Part shown: positions 52,289-64,000 of the stretch, piece by piece | How the letters are laid out: every line of letters begins with the position of its first letter | How positions within the stretch are numbered: the first letter of the stretch is position 1 | Assembly (NCBI GenBank): GCA_963678705.1 | Contig: OY783210.1 | Location: 21,639,331-21,703,330 of the forward strand | Source: Panorpa germanica | Lineage: Eukaryota; Arthropoda; Insecta; Mecoptera; Panorpidae | DNA: 64,000 nt | Direction: 5' to 3' | Made by a program: the position numbers and the translations under genes | Notes under the pieces: generated by a model | Database searches by the model: none | What the model saw: only the letters and a program-made list of their open reading frames with translations | What the model was told of the DNA's origin: nothing

Positions 52289-52686
52289 CCCCGAATCTGC
52301 CCGGACCGAATGCGATTGCAACTGTGTTGTTAGTGAGAGAACGAACGTGTATACGTGTGAGATAAAACATACGAACGTAACTAAAGTGATTTCAAACTGG
52401 TTTTGAGTACGTTTGCCGCGAGTCTATTTCTCAGTCGCAGAGTATCTTTGGTTGCATGCTTTTGATGATGACATCATCAACAGAGATGTTCACGAATACT
52501 ATTGAAAAGTATTTAAATACATACATACAATCAAATACGACACAACAGAATACCCTGTTTTGCTATTGTTAAAAATTCTATAGAGTCAGGACTACACTCG
52601 ACTACCAGTTTAGTTTCATTCGTGCCTTGTGTTTTCTCTCACTAACAACACAGTTCCATTCTCATTCGGTTCGGGCAGATTCGGGG
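52289..52686. mobile_element. MITE-like element with 52-bp inverted arms
   Basis: Arms 52289-52340 (starts CCCCGAATCTGCCC) and 52635-52686 pair with four mismatches around about 290 nt of AT-rich DNA. The left flank also holds a GGGCGTCCGCATACGACGCG stretch typical of transposon ends. No coding capacity. Confidence 0.7.
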
Positions 52687-54265
52687 CCTCTGTCTCATGA
52701 TAACTTCCACAAAGAGAAGAGAAGCAGAAGGCCAGCTTTTCAACGATTGGAAGTCGATCTCAGTTAGTGTCTCAGTGCAGTGCGTATGTTTATACGATAA
52801 ATCAAATACCTTCGCATTTTAATGGCAGTATTTGGTGGGTTGTAAATATGACCAAAATATCTACAGTACAATTAATCCAATGACTTCCATGCGGACTTGT
52901 GAATGGAACAAGGTCAATGACCTAACAACTAATGTTGTTTTTCATAAATTTCATTTTTCAATAACGTTTAAATTTGTTTATTTGTAACTATTCACAAAGT
53001 AAATATTTTTGCGTATGTTTTTAGGTTATTTAAGTGAAATGTATAATCCTGTACCTCTCATCTCATATACGAATATATTTCATATGACAACACAGATTAA
53101 TGACCAAGGCATGAAATTCCTGGCATAGCGTCCAAAAATAATGGTATTTTAGAATAACCATCTTGTAGTAAAAATGTATATTTAGAATTTATTTAAAGAA
53201 GATACTTCCACGTACTATATGATTACAATTAAGTTAATAACATTAGACGCTGTTTATAGCTTGTCTCATAAAAGTTAGCCAGTGATTCATCAACTGTAGC
53301 TATATTTTTTGGCAGGTGTTACTACATAAAGCTAATTATAATATCGTGTAGTTTGTTTATTTTTATAAATTGCATTAACTCTCGCTATAATCCTGTACAT
53401 TGGTCTGGCAAAGTTTTGTTTATATCGCTCCCAGCGGATTGTACCGTTAAGTGCGTTACTTTTTTCATCAACAACGTTCCTTTGTTGCCACACCAAGGTA
53501 ATAATAACATAGAAAATATTTGTCATAGATAATATAAATCGCAACTACCTTCCATTATTGTTATCGATTTTATGTTGGTCTAAACTTTTCGCATAAACAT
53601 TCTGATATCGTGAAAAACTAATCAGCATTTTATCTATTTGACATATGGGTCTTATTAAAAAAATGTATTTTACTAAAGCAAATAAAATACGTTCGAAAAC
53701 TAATTGCTTTAATGAAATGTAGGACTCACGACGACCGGCGCGATTGTGATTGGTTTCTACAGCAGGTGTTTTGTTTGAAATGACTTATATCTACAAAACG
53801 TATCGCCTGCGTCACTACAACTCGGCACAACTCGATGTAATGTGGCCAGACCTACATTTTATGCACTGAATGATATGTGGTATAACTTCATAATTTGTTC
53901 GTTATTTTACAATCAATTGTTTATAACAACATGAGATATTTTTTGTTTTTTTTTTACTGTTATACATAGTTTTTGTTAAACATTGTATTAAAAGTAAAAT
54001 ATTTATTTAATTGGAACTTGCGTGGCTCTAATATTATACATTTATTAATGTTTGATATCAAATAATTTAATTTTATGAATTAATAGACCGTGAAAATGAT
54101 ACAGCAGCTGATGGCTTAGATTATAGATTGTTGTTAATGTATTATTATTTAGAAATGCCTAGGGTCTTTTTATTTATTAGTTTTCCAGACCAAATGAACC
54201 GCTTTTAAATACATTCTTTTGGTTTACCTCATTTATAATCAGAGTTAGTAAAATATTTAAACTTT

Positions 54266-54359
54266 ATAAACCTGATATAAAATTTATACCAGGTATAAAC
54301 TGGTAATAAGCCTGTTCTGGTGGGCTTTATACCTGGTATAAATTTTATAACAGGTTTAT
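54266..54359. repeat. 34-bp inverted repeat with 26-nt spacer
   Basis: Arms 54266-54299 and 54326-54359 are inverse copies with one mismatch, beginning ATAAACCTG and ending CCAGGTATAAA. It could be a tiny foldback element or transposon-end pair. Confidence 0.85.
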
Positions 54360-55534
54360 TTGTAAGGCGGTAGATGTATATAATAAAACGTCCATATTTG
54401 ACAGCGCTGAATTAAGTATCATTCCCACTCACAGCTTTAATTTAATTTTGTATTTTATATTTAATTTAAATTGTTTAGCATATAGCAATACGCGTAGTCA
54501 TTCACAGTACCATTTTTAATTTAATTTATTTTTTAAGTTTTCTTAGTTTTTTAGAACCTAAGGTCAAATGTTTTAAAGGATTCCTTACAAGGTTCTGTCA
54601 AAATGCAGTAGGATTTATATTTAAAAGAAGTTTAATGTCAGTTTGTCAAAAGTAAAGAAATAAAAACAATTTCTATTACTAGTTGTTATTAAAAACAGCA
54701 ATTTGAATTATTTCACAAACAATTTTGTCGAACAGTCAAAATTTATATTACTAACGACTAAATTAACTAAACTTAAATTAAAACACGAATGTGACTAGGA
54801 ATGCCTATTCCGAAAACCTGAAATTATGATTAAAATATTAGATAAAAACAGTAAATTAAATATCAAAATATCAAGTGAGTGGGAATGAGGCTTTATAGAA
54901 CCATAATATCATCAGGCTTTTAGAATGACGTCAAGTGTTTGTCCGCAATCTGCAATGTTACTCCTTCGACTACACCTAAATCGTCGAAAGAGTATGCAAT
55001 CGGTCTTTCGTCTTGCAGGAATGAAAGAGTTGGCTAGTTTAAGTATCAGGAGAATAGGTAAATCATCTTGTAACTGAAGATTCAACGTACAATTGTACAG
55101 TAATTACATTTATCTAAGTCTTATTATAGTGTTCAAGACATTTGTCATGGTTTAAGCTGAAACTGGATTAAATAAGCATAACAAATAATTATCAGAGCAT
55201 AAAATGCCTCACCCCTAAAATTATATCAGAAATTACATTACATAGAGTTCTCAAATTATGAATACTAATTGTAAATGCTAGTTTGACATTTAATTACGTG
55301 TGACGTGCGGCCTCTATAAGTCAAAAGTCTAATTCTACAAGTAAATAAAGTACACAACGCCGAAAACTAGTGGATACAAAATAGGTACACCACATTAGAA
55401 GTTGTAGAAATGAAGTTCATGTTGTTTGTACTTGTAGTTTCCATTTGACGTTGTTGCCTGGTCGGTGTTCGTTACACAGAACTCTAAACGTGAAGGAGTC
55501 TGAGCTGCATTGCTGTGAGAACTGATTATCAGTT

Positions 55535-55665
55535 CAGTGGCGTCGTGAGATGGTTACATAGGTTGGGTTTAATGTAATGAATATATAAACTCCAAGAAAA
55601 CAACTGGCGTAGTGAAAAAAAAATGGATATAAACACGGGGATCTATTTCTCCAGCTACGCCACTG
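55535..55665. mobile_element. 131-bp MITE with CAGTGGCGT ends
   Basis: Starts CAGTGGCGTCG and ends with the inverse CTACGCCACTG. CAGTGGCGTA-type ends are common in hAT-like arthropod elements. No clear 8-bp target duplication is visible. Confidence 0.6.
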
Positions 55666-56189
55666 ATCCCAGTCTCTGTCTGAAATAGGATATCAACACA
55701 TTACAGTTACTTGTGGTTATTGTATTTTATTTTATCTTCTTTTTGTGTTTCTGAAAACTATGTCATTATTTACACTTGAGAGACAATTCTACGCTGTTTG
55801 AACTGTAACAAACTGAGATACGAACTTACCAGCCATAGCAAATAACAAACCGAAAGTCAACCGAATAAAACAATAAAATAATCACAGTTTCAACCAAATG
55901 TAATGTGTTTAATTGATTTCACAAATATGACACAATTGAAAAAGTTATATTACTTCATTTTTATTTAAGGAAAAGAAACAACACAAAAGTTAAATTACAA
56001 ATTGAATTGTAACACAGCAAGCGTTGATCACACAAAACTTTCAAAAAGATTGCAATCTGATAATTAAAAGCTGATTGCTTATCTCTTTCTTAAATTGTCT
56101 TCAATTATACAGGGTGAGCAAATGCTTAGGGCTCCCACACACTGCAATCGACTTCTTGCGACGTTGACTGTTTTAGTACAGCCTATTCG

Positions 56190-56964
56190 AGTAAAAATTT
56201 GAAGTCGTTTGGAGTAAAACTGTCGAAGATATAGAGTTTTAAGTCTTCACCTCCTTTTTTTATTTATATATATTATTGTACAATTTTTTAAGTTTATCGT
56301 GTAAAAATTTGAAGTCGTTTGGAGTAAAACTGTCGGAGATATAAAGTTTTAAGTCTTCACCTCTCTGGTCTGCTTTCGTATTACTTTGAAACTTTTATTT
56401 GCGTTTTCTCACACTTAGCTTTTTCAGAGTAGGTGCCCTCTCTAGCTCAAAATCTACTAGATCGAGTCTTTTAAAATTTTGCACACTTTTTCTTTATATA
56501 AATGCCGAAGTAACGCTGTCGAATTTTTTTAATTTTTTAATTTTAATGTATTTTGAAATAACAAAGTTTCTGATTTTTTTCATGAAAAATCGGTATTTTG
56601 ACTTTTAAATGCTGTAAAAAATTGAAAAATCAATAAGAAAAACTTGCTAGCATTACCTGCAGAAACTTATCAACTAATGAAAGCATTTTGGTATTTCGAT
56701 TTCAGAAAATCCAGTGATGAGTTATGAGTGGCACCGCAATGTTACTTTTTTTTGTGGCGTCTGCGGAGATTCGCTGTCAATGCCTCATAACTAGATATTT
56801 ATTTTAAAAAATTTCACGAAGTATTCTTCAAATGTCATTTTATCATGTAGTAATTATAGTATGTATAGTAAATATAGTATATATATAGTCATGTATAATT
56901 ATATATTAACTGTGTTGTCAAAAAACATTATCGAAAATATGCTTCTTTTTCATCGTTTTGACCT
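56190..56964 (-). repeat. Dispersed repeat family R1, copy E (inverted, with internal duplication)
   Basis: Same family, inverted. The terminal stretch from GTAAAAATTTGAAGTCG to the TTAAGTCTTCACCTC motif occurs twice (about 56191-56252 and 56299-56362). The family's short frame is interrupted by a stop after SMPH. Confidence 0.85.
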
Positions 56965-57066
56965 TACTTCCCGTTCAAATATATAGAGAGTATACATATA
57001 ACATTTAAAATAAATTACAGTCAAAATTGCATACATATTCGCACATGCATAATTAGTAATTTGTCC

Positions 57067-57092
57067 CAGAGACAGAGACAGAGACAGAGACG
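57067..57092. repeat. (GACAGA)n microsatellite
   Basis: About four units of GACAGA followed by GACGG. Confidence 0.9.
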
Positions 57093-57829
57093 GCTATATT
57101 AATTATTATTGATTACAGCGTACTTTATAAACACATAATTTATTTATTAGATTTGCACTCTGTTGCATTTGCATCATACACACATATCCACATGCATATT
57201 TACGTTTTATTTATGTAACATGTTATAATACAAGTTTGACTCCGGGCCAAATTGTTATATTAAACCATATTCAAATGAACCGGGCGGCGTGCAGTGGGCG
57301 GTGGGTGGCCAAGCTTTGTGCAGTCAACAGCGTTATTTGTCTAGGACACGTTTAATTTGAATTTGTAGTTAGCCGACTAGTTTGTTGACTAGGTTTCAGA
57401 CCTGCATTTTGTTACTAAGTCTCATTGCTTCCTAGTTCTGTGATGATCTACAGACCAAATAACTAATGACGTCCTCACATCAAAGTAAGTTTTTGTCTAA
57501 CAGATGGTCTAGTGCAAGATTGAGATGAGTTACAGTAGTGTAGAAGCGGACGCATAGATTTTGTAGAGCTCCTCTATTTATATGAAATAATCCTTTAGAA
57601 TTTCATATTCAATCGTCTTGAAGACAAGACGCATGTTGGCGACTGAAATGTGTCAGGGCAAAACTTTATTGTCCCGCCTTTCGAACGAGACCACTAGCGC
57701 TCTGCTACGACTTTAACCAACTGAATGGAGCGGTTTTTAAAAAAGGAAGTTATGCTGCCGCACCGCTATATAAATATATAGAGCACGTTCTAGTAGGTTT
57801 GTTTTCCATTGTTGTTTTTAAAAAACCTA

Positions 57830-58067
57830 TGGTCCAGTCATTATAGTAAGTTCACCTCGGAATTCGAGATACCCAGCTGTAAGTCTATAAATACTTGTAT
57901 ATTGACACCCTAAAGTTGTCTCAAAACCTACATATGGTAGATACACCCTACCATATGTAGGTTTTGAGACAACTTTAGGGTGTCAATATACAAGTATTTA
58001 CATACTTACAGCTGGGTATCTCGAATTCCGAGATTCTTACCTAATTTAAGCTTAAATGACTGGACCA
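57830..58067. mobile_element. 238-bp foldback MITE with 3-bp target duplication
   Basis: Ends are TGGTCCAGTCATT and its exact inverse. Arms 57856-57937 and 57951-58032 pair over 82 nt with two mismatches around a 13-nt loop. CTA flanks both sides (57827-57829 and 58068-58070), consistent with a 3-bp target duplication as in PIF/Harbinger-type transposition. No coding capacity. Confidence 0.85.
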
Positions 58068-59660
58068 CTAGCATTTTTTTGTGGGATGAAAGATAAATTA
58101 CTATAAAATGAACCTTATTTATATCTCCCCTCCTTTCCACATAAAAACACAGGAAATTGTAATTCAAAATTAACACTAATTCTGGATAGCATGGAATCCG
58201 ATTTTTGCATAGATGAATTTATACAAGACATATCAATTTCCACTGGATAAAAATATTTATCTGAAAATTCTGTGTGCGCTCCTTTATGCTTGTCACAATC
58301 ACTAGAGATCAAAGAATATAAATAACAAACTTATAGTCCAAGAACTAATGACCATTTTAAAATTATGAACAATTAATAATAAAATCAATCAAAAATCGTA
58401 CTGATTTAATCATACTAACGTCTAAGCATGTTCATTTCTCATTTTGTTTTATGGTTTTGGGTATTACACACATGGGCGGGCAGTGTTAGGTACTGCAGTA
58501 GATGATTACCAAAGAATTGGCAAACGTCCAGAAAAGCCCGGTACTAAATGTTCGCCAAATTAACTTGACGATAAAATATATCTCTCAAACAAGAAGATTA
58601 ATTATCCAATAATTTTACTACTCTAAACAAATCTGTCCAATTTTAAAAGTCAAAAGATTCTTTGAAAACAAATTATAGTCGATTATGTTTTTGTTATAGA
58701 TATGATAATCGAATATATTATTATGATTCACAAGGTGATCAAGAGCGAATATGAAGAGTTTACTTTATACAACTTTTCAAACAATATCATTAAATGAACT
58801 TAAAGTAAACTAAAATACAATGCAATACAATTTGTCTCCTGATGAAATTAATGTTAAGTATTGTAGATTTACAGAAGTGAAGTAAAGCAAAGTGTACGCA
58901 AAAAGTAGCTGCAGTACATGTAGTACAAGTATAGCTCGGCAAGGCATGGCTATATTAAGAAGAATAGCGTCGGAACAATTGCACAGTTGAATAAAAGAGC
59001 TTTCTGATTATTTTCTTCATTTCACAAACAACGAAAAGCGCGACTTGCAGCTACAGAAACTTTCCTATTTATAAATATAACTTTGAATGTAACTTCAATT
59101 TAATTTAGCTCACTTTTTATTACTTGTCATTTATGAATTTGTTTCAAAAAAATTTCATTTGTATATGAGAAGAAATTTTATTTGAGGAATACATATTTAT
59201 TGTTTCGTTTTTCTTCTACTTCTCTCCTAGTGTTGCTTCTTCAATGATTCGCTTTTTTAATCGGTTCTACATTATGGTATACGTTTTTTTTACTGAAGAA
59301 CAAAAAGAGAGAATATCTATTTCTGACGAAACAGTACTATTCTGCAAATATAATGTCATAAACCAGAGGGTCACAACCTTTTATCCATCGTTTCATCACG
59401 TTTATAAAATTTACATGTATTAAAAATATAATTAAATCAATCGCACAAATAGGTAGACTGTAAAAACTGCAAGCTGCATTTATATTTAATAGTCAAATCG
59501 TGCGGCATGAATAGAGATCCATGTCCAAAACGGAAAACTAAACTATAATTTTAAGTAGGAGTACAGTCAGTTGCAAATGGAACATAGATCGTATTTCCTA
59601 TGTATTATACATGAGACAGACACTAGTGAATGTTATTGTACTTTCTTTTTTATTACACAG

Positions 59661-59846
59661 ATTTCTTATAAATGTTCCGATAAATTTACATTTAGAAATC
59701 ATAACATAATAGCAGACATTTCTGAATACAGAATTGTTATTCATAATTCCCAATTATTAAAATATCTTTTCGATAAAGATGTTTCAGCCAAATCTATTTC
59801 AACTGCTACTACACAATACTTAGACCATGGCTTTTATCCAGAATAA
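59661..59846 (+). CDS. Candidate 3'-terminal coding exon, unrecognised protein
   Basis: A 61-codon frame follows a good acceptor (TTTTTTATTACACAG|ATTTC) in phase 0 and ends at TAA 59844-59846. AATAAA follows at 59896. The translation (ISYKCSDKFTFRNHN near the start, YLDHGFYPE at the end) has balanced composition unlike random AT-rich frames. No upstream exons could be joined. It may be the end of a real gene, or a decayed one. No family recognised. Confidence 0.3.
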   Translation: MSYKCSDKFTFRNHNIIADISEYRIVIHNSQLLKYLFDKDVSAKSISTATTQYLDHGFYPE

Positions 59847-60231
59847 TGGAATCAACAAAATCAAATTATAGTTTAAGTGACGTCCAACTTATCTAAATAA
59901 AACAAAAAATATGAAATTTTTAAAACGGTACTTCAATACTCTTGGATTACATTGTTACTTTACAACTAGAACATGGAAAGAGAGTGAGAGGAAGAGAGGA
60001 AGAGAGAAAGAGTTATATAAAAAGATACAAGCAATTCCATTAGCGGCCCAAAATCTCATGACCTGATTCCCTGACACATCCCCAAGGAGATGCCGTACTG
60101 GTATATAAAATCATTTCTTAGTTTGTTGTTCAGTTGTATTGTCAAATATTAAATTATATAGTAAAAGCTGCGTATTACGGGTTTCTATAATTCTAACACA
60201 GTAATTTATAATCGGTTATTAAGGAAACACA

Positions 60232-60498
60232 TTTAAGGAGAGGGGATGGGGGTGCTTAAGGTCAAAACGATAAAAACAAAGCATATTTTCGATAATGTTT
60301 TTTGACGACAATGTTAATACAAAATTATTTCTATAATTACTACATGATAAAATTACATTTGAAGAATACTTTGTGAAATTTTCATAAATAAATGTCAAGA
60401 AATGAGGCATTGACAGCGAATCTCCGGTGACGTCACAAAAAAAAGTAACATTGCGTTGCCACTCATAACTTACCACTGGATTTTCTGAAATCGAAAAT
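60232..60498 (+). repeat. Dispersed repeat family R1, copy F (truncated)
   Basis: Only the first about 270 bp remain, from TTTAAGGAGAGGGG to TTTTCTGAAATCGAAAATTA. The family's minus-strand frame (60219-60476) is still open. Confidence 0.82.
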
Positions 60499-63400
60499 TA
60501 TTCCCCACTCTTCTATAATTTATAAATTGTTTTTATGTTCTATTAATGGGCGGGAATATGTAGTTTTCACTACAAGCAGTAAATAAAGTTTGAATCTGTG
60601 AGCGCGAATGCGAGTATCTCAGTACGAGGTGATCAATCATAAAGAACAATAGAACACGTTGGGCCATTGTTTTGCTCATTGTGCTTCTCTGCCGGGCTCG
60701 GGAGCCGGCTGATGGTGTGGGTGCGTTGTTCTTCACTGTATCCATAGATAGAACTACATAGAGACATAAATAGTGTACAACTTCAGCATAAACTAGAGCT
60801 GGAGCTGAAGCTAGAGCAGCAGCATACTCTAGCTATATTTTGACATGCCTTTCCATTCTCAAGCCAATGAAAGTACCGTTTATTTACTGAATGCAAGAAA
60901 CGATAAAAAGTAAAAATGTTTTAGTTATGTTTTCTAAGTACAGTTTCATTGTAAAAACGTGAAAAATATTGTACGAGTTAATTTATGTTTGTGTATATAA
61001 TTATATTATGTATGTATTCGTAGAATTTATGTAGTAAACAAATTTTCTTATTTTCTGACTTTTCCTAATTCGGATAATTTCATAGTTCAGTTTTTTCTAT
61101 ATTTTACAAATGATTTTTATTTAAGTGAAATACTGTTGTATTATATTTCGGTAAATACATATATGATGCAATCAGTGTACACAATTCTACTTCATACAGA
61201 GTTACCTAATGTATATTTGCATGCAATGCACCATGCACCGTGCACCGGGCAACTGCACTATTCCTACTCGACACGAAGTGTGGGTGAAACACATGTTCTC
61301 ATCTAGTGTGCTGTAAGCGGCTAAGCCCATGAGCTAACTAAAATAATAAAATATTCAGAGCAAACTCTGAACTTAGTAATTAATAATAATTTAGTTATTT
61401 GCATATGTACCAGTATTACGACGCGGTATTAAATGACCCAGTTCACTATTTGTTCGAATATTTTCTTTACCCTCCTTTTTTCTTTAACATCCGTTTGCTT
61501 CTAAATAAAGAAACTCGCATAGATACAAATATTTTATTATGTAACTCTTACAACTACACCTTTCCAATTCCTTCTGCATAAAACTGATCTCTTGCTCAGT
61601 TTCGGTATCCACCTAGCACGATATTTTATGATAGCCTAATTTTCGGTGACAATCTCATACAAAAACCTCCAAGAAATTTGCGGGAATTGTTAAGTAAGCC
61701 TCGATATTGTAAATAGCGAACTTTTTAGTCAATTTTCTTGGTAAGATCATCACTGACTACAAAGGCTCACCGCTCTTATGTTCACTAATAAATTTAGGTC
61801 GTACCCAAGTTAGCTTTTACCCAAAAATCTCCTCATATTTGATGAAATTTTCTATTGTAGTACTTATTTTATGAGATTATTATAACCAAACGCGCGGCAG
61901 TGTAATGCTCTCACTTGCACACAGAGTTGAGGGAGGGCAGGCGGGGCTACTGCCCCGGGGCCTCCATAATAGAGATAAAAGCAATACATTTTTGAAAGAC
62001 TTGACGGAAAAAAATTGTTCCTTTTATTCGGAAAATAATTAGAGGCCTCCGCTCTTTCGTTGCCTAAGGGCATCCACTCCTCCAAATTCGAGACACCGCT
62101 AGCACAGTTTGAATCTTACTGAGTCATAGATTGCCCCGATAAAATAATGGTTTCTGATCTACTGCTCAACTGAGGTTACAGTCCCCGTAATAAATCGTCA
62201 TAGCACTTGAAATTTTTCTTAAAGAAATAACACACATTAAATTCCGTGGATAATTTTCTTTTGTCATTAAAGCAGGTCGTTAATAACTAATCGTTGATTT
62301 GTTAGAAGTACCGTTACTTTGCTTGCACTAAGCTAGTTAGTTAAGCCATGTCAATTTTATGATTGGTGATTCACACTCGCAGACATACAGCCTCATTCCA
62401 TAGCCCATTGTTAAACGGTTTTCAGTTGCATAATTATTGTAAATATTAAGTGCATTCAGAATCAAGGTCCCGTGCATCTGAAATGCAAATTCGCATTGCA
62501 TAATATCTACTAACGAACACATGTTCATGCAGTTTATTTCCTTGTGGTTTCTGATTAAATTTGATTAACTATGTGAAAAAAGAAGATAATACTTTTATTA
62601 AAAAATGTAGCAAATTATTACGTTGCTAAAGTATTTGAAATTGAAATTAAAGTATTGAATTTTGACATTGACCCTTTTAGCACAAAGCCACTGATATATA
62701 TCATGTAATACATATATCAGATTTCATTAGAAAAAGAAAATAATAATAAAAATACTAGTGTCTAAAGAATTGTTTACATCGTGGCACGTTCCCCACTTTA
62801 GTCCAGCTCCAGGAGGCTTTGGAGAGCGCTGAAGATATGTTAAACCACCATCATCGACCGCGAAGTACTCAGCTCTGCAACTCTGCAACGCAGTGTAATG
62901 CAATTCAACATGCATACAATTTGCAAGTTGCAATTAAACAGTTTTTATATATCTCTGTTCGTTTTGTGCTCGTATACCTATAGCCAGCCTTACAGTAGTA
63001 GTAGTGTGGTAGTGTAGGTTGTGATACCTGCCAGTGCATTATGCAAGCAATCTCAAGGTTACTAGATATCGTGTTAGTTAGTGCAACTATGATTGAATTT
63101 ATAAGTTAAAGCAATTAAAAATCACCTTTTTTAATAGTAGTATTGGTATCTCAAAGGCATGTAAATGATTGTCTCTACCGGTGCAAGATCAACTATGTTC
63201 AAGATGTTTCATATTTTGTCACGTTTATCCAAATCTGTCGATTGATCTTATAAAAATGATCAAGAAAATTATATATTTATTTCTACAGTATAGTTACACA
63301 ATAAGATTTTTGTTTTTACTGTTATTTTCTTTTGGAGTGACAGTTTTTTGAAGAGAAACAATTTTCTAAATGTAACAAATTACAATTTTCCATGTAACTT

Positions 63401-64000
63401 CAATGCCTGTGTATATAATTGTGCATTGCGCTGCACTTATACAGTGTGCGAATGGTTTTAATAAATATTAAAAGTTGATTAAAAACGTGAATAGAGTCTC
63501 TCGACCGTAACTATTCTCGTCTGCTTCAAGGTAAGATAACTAACAAAAGATATTATATTAAAATGAACGGTTTACTGTTAAAGTGGTGTAAGTCTATTTT
63601 TCATTAGGTGGTATTAAAAGAAAAGATAGTAAAGTATCATTTACACCTAGTGATTACGTTTTCCATGGACCGTGTTTATAAACACAGCAGTTCTTCAACT
63701 AAAACACAGTATTTAAGATTTTAACATTAAATTAAAACAGCAGATGGGAATGATACTTAAGTACATATAACTTTTATAACTAGTTGTAATTTTTTGGACT
63801 TAGATCACTTTTTTAATAAACATTTGATATTACAAAATACCATAGCACACCACCACACTCTAGCATATTACAAAAATGCGTAACATTTATGTTAAAATAC
63901 CAGAACGCATAAATAATATACAAAATACAGTAGAAAATATTCAACATTAGTGTTTTATGGAAAAATACAACTTCAGCAGTCATTAGTATTGTTTTATTTA

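Larger units (their letters stand above)
43524..64000. other. Intronic or intergenic sequence to the right edge
   Basis: Long AT-rich span with the MITE-like elements, R1 copies E and F, and one candidate exon at 59661. Apart from these I see no gene. If the 43270 exon is real, part of this is its first intron. Confidence 0.5.

Noticed and set aside
58115-58312. 65-aa minus-strand frame next to the foldback element
   Set aside because: Looks somewhat coding but has no good splice sites, start context or family resemblance.
1-64000. tRNA, rRNA or CRISPR features
   Set aside because: No complete tRNA cloverleaf with both boxes, no rRNA-like conserved stretch, and no regularly spaced repeats were seen.

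Overview
This is AT-rich animal DNA with spliced genes, short GT-AG introns (one GC-AG), long intergenic spans and many decayed repeats. Gene content and style point to an insect. The order cannot be fixed from the sequence alone. Coding sequence fills only a small part of the 64 kb.

Layout. 1-12.7 kb: no convincing gene, one dispersed repeat copy (4.64-5.34 kb). 12.69-19.24 kb (+): a complete six-exon Rhotekin-like gene (568 aa; HR1 Rho-binding region, anillin homology, PH domain, Ser/Thr/Asn-rich tail). 20.10-20.87 kb (+): a complete three-exon, 192-aa NF-YA-like subunit starting about 860 bp after the Rhotekin stop. 22.9-23.5 kb (+): two well-bounded short exons, probably the 5' end of another gene. 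26.48-27.87 kb and 28.97-30.58 kb (-): two tandem paralogs of the insect secreted DNA/RNA non-specific endonuclease family, each with three exons (signal peptide, Cys-rich N-terminal module, nuclease-like domain). A fragment of a non-LTR retrotransposon lies between them. 36.5-37.0 kb: a GC-richer, promoter-like patch. 43.27-43.52 kb (+): a strong candidate coding exon of an unrecognised protein that may extend beyond the right edge. 43.5-64 kb: mostly intergenic or intronic sequence with several inverted-repeat (MITE-like) elements and one candidate 3' terminal exon at 59.66-59.85 kb.

How the genes relate. Rhotekin (Rho effector and cytoskeletal scaffold) and NF-YA (CCAAT-binding transcription factor) are not functionally linked as far as I can tell. 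The nuclease-like pair is a local tandem duplication, and both copies have lost the family's Arg-Gly-His catalytic motif, so they look like secreted pseudoenzymes. The most unusual material is (i) this degenerate nuclease pair, (ii) an NF-YA with a changed DNA-contact loop, (iii) a six-copy dispersed repeat of about 0.7 kb that keeps a short open frame in most copies, and (iv) several near-perfect foldback elements. I see no clear new multi-gene system.
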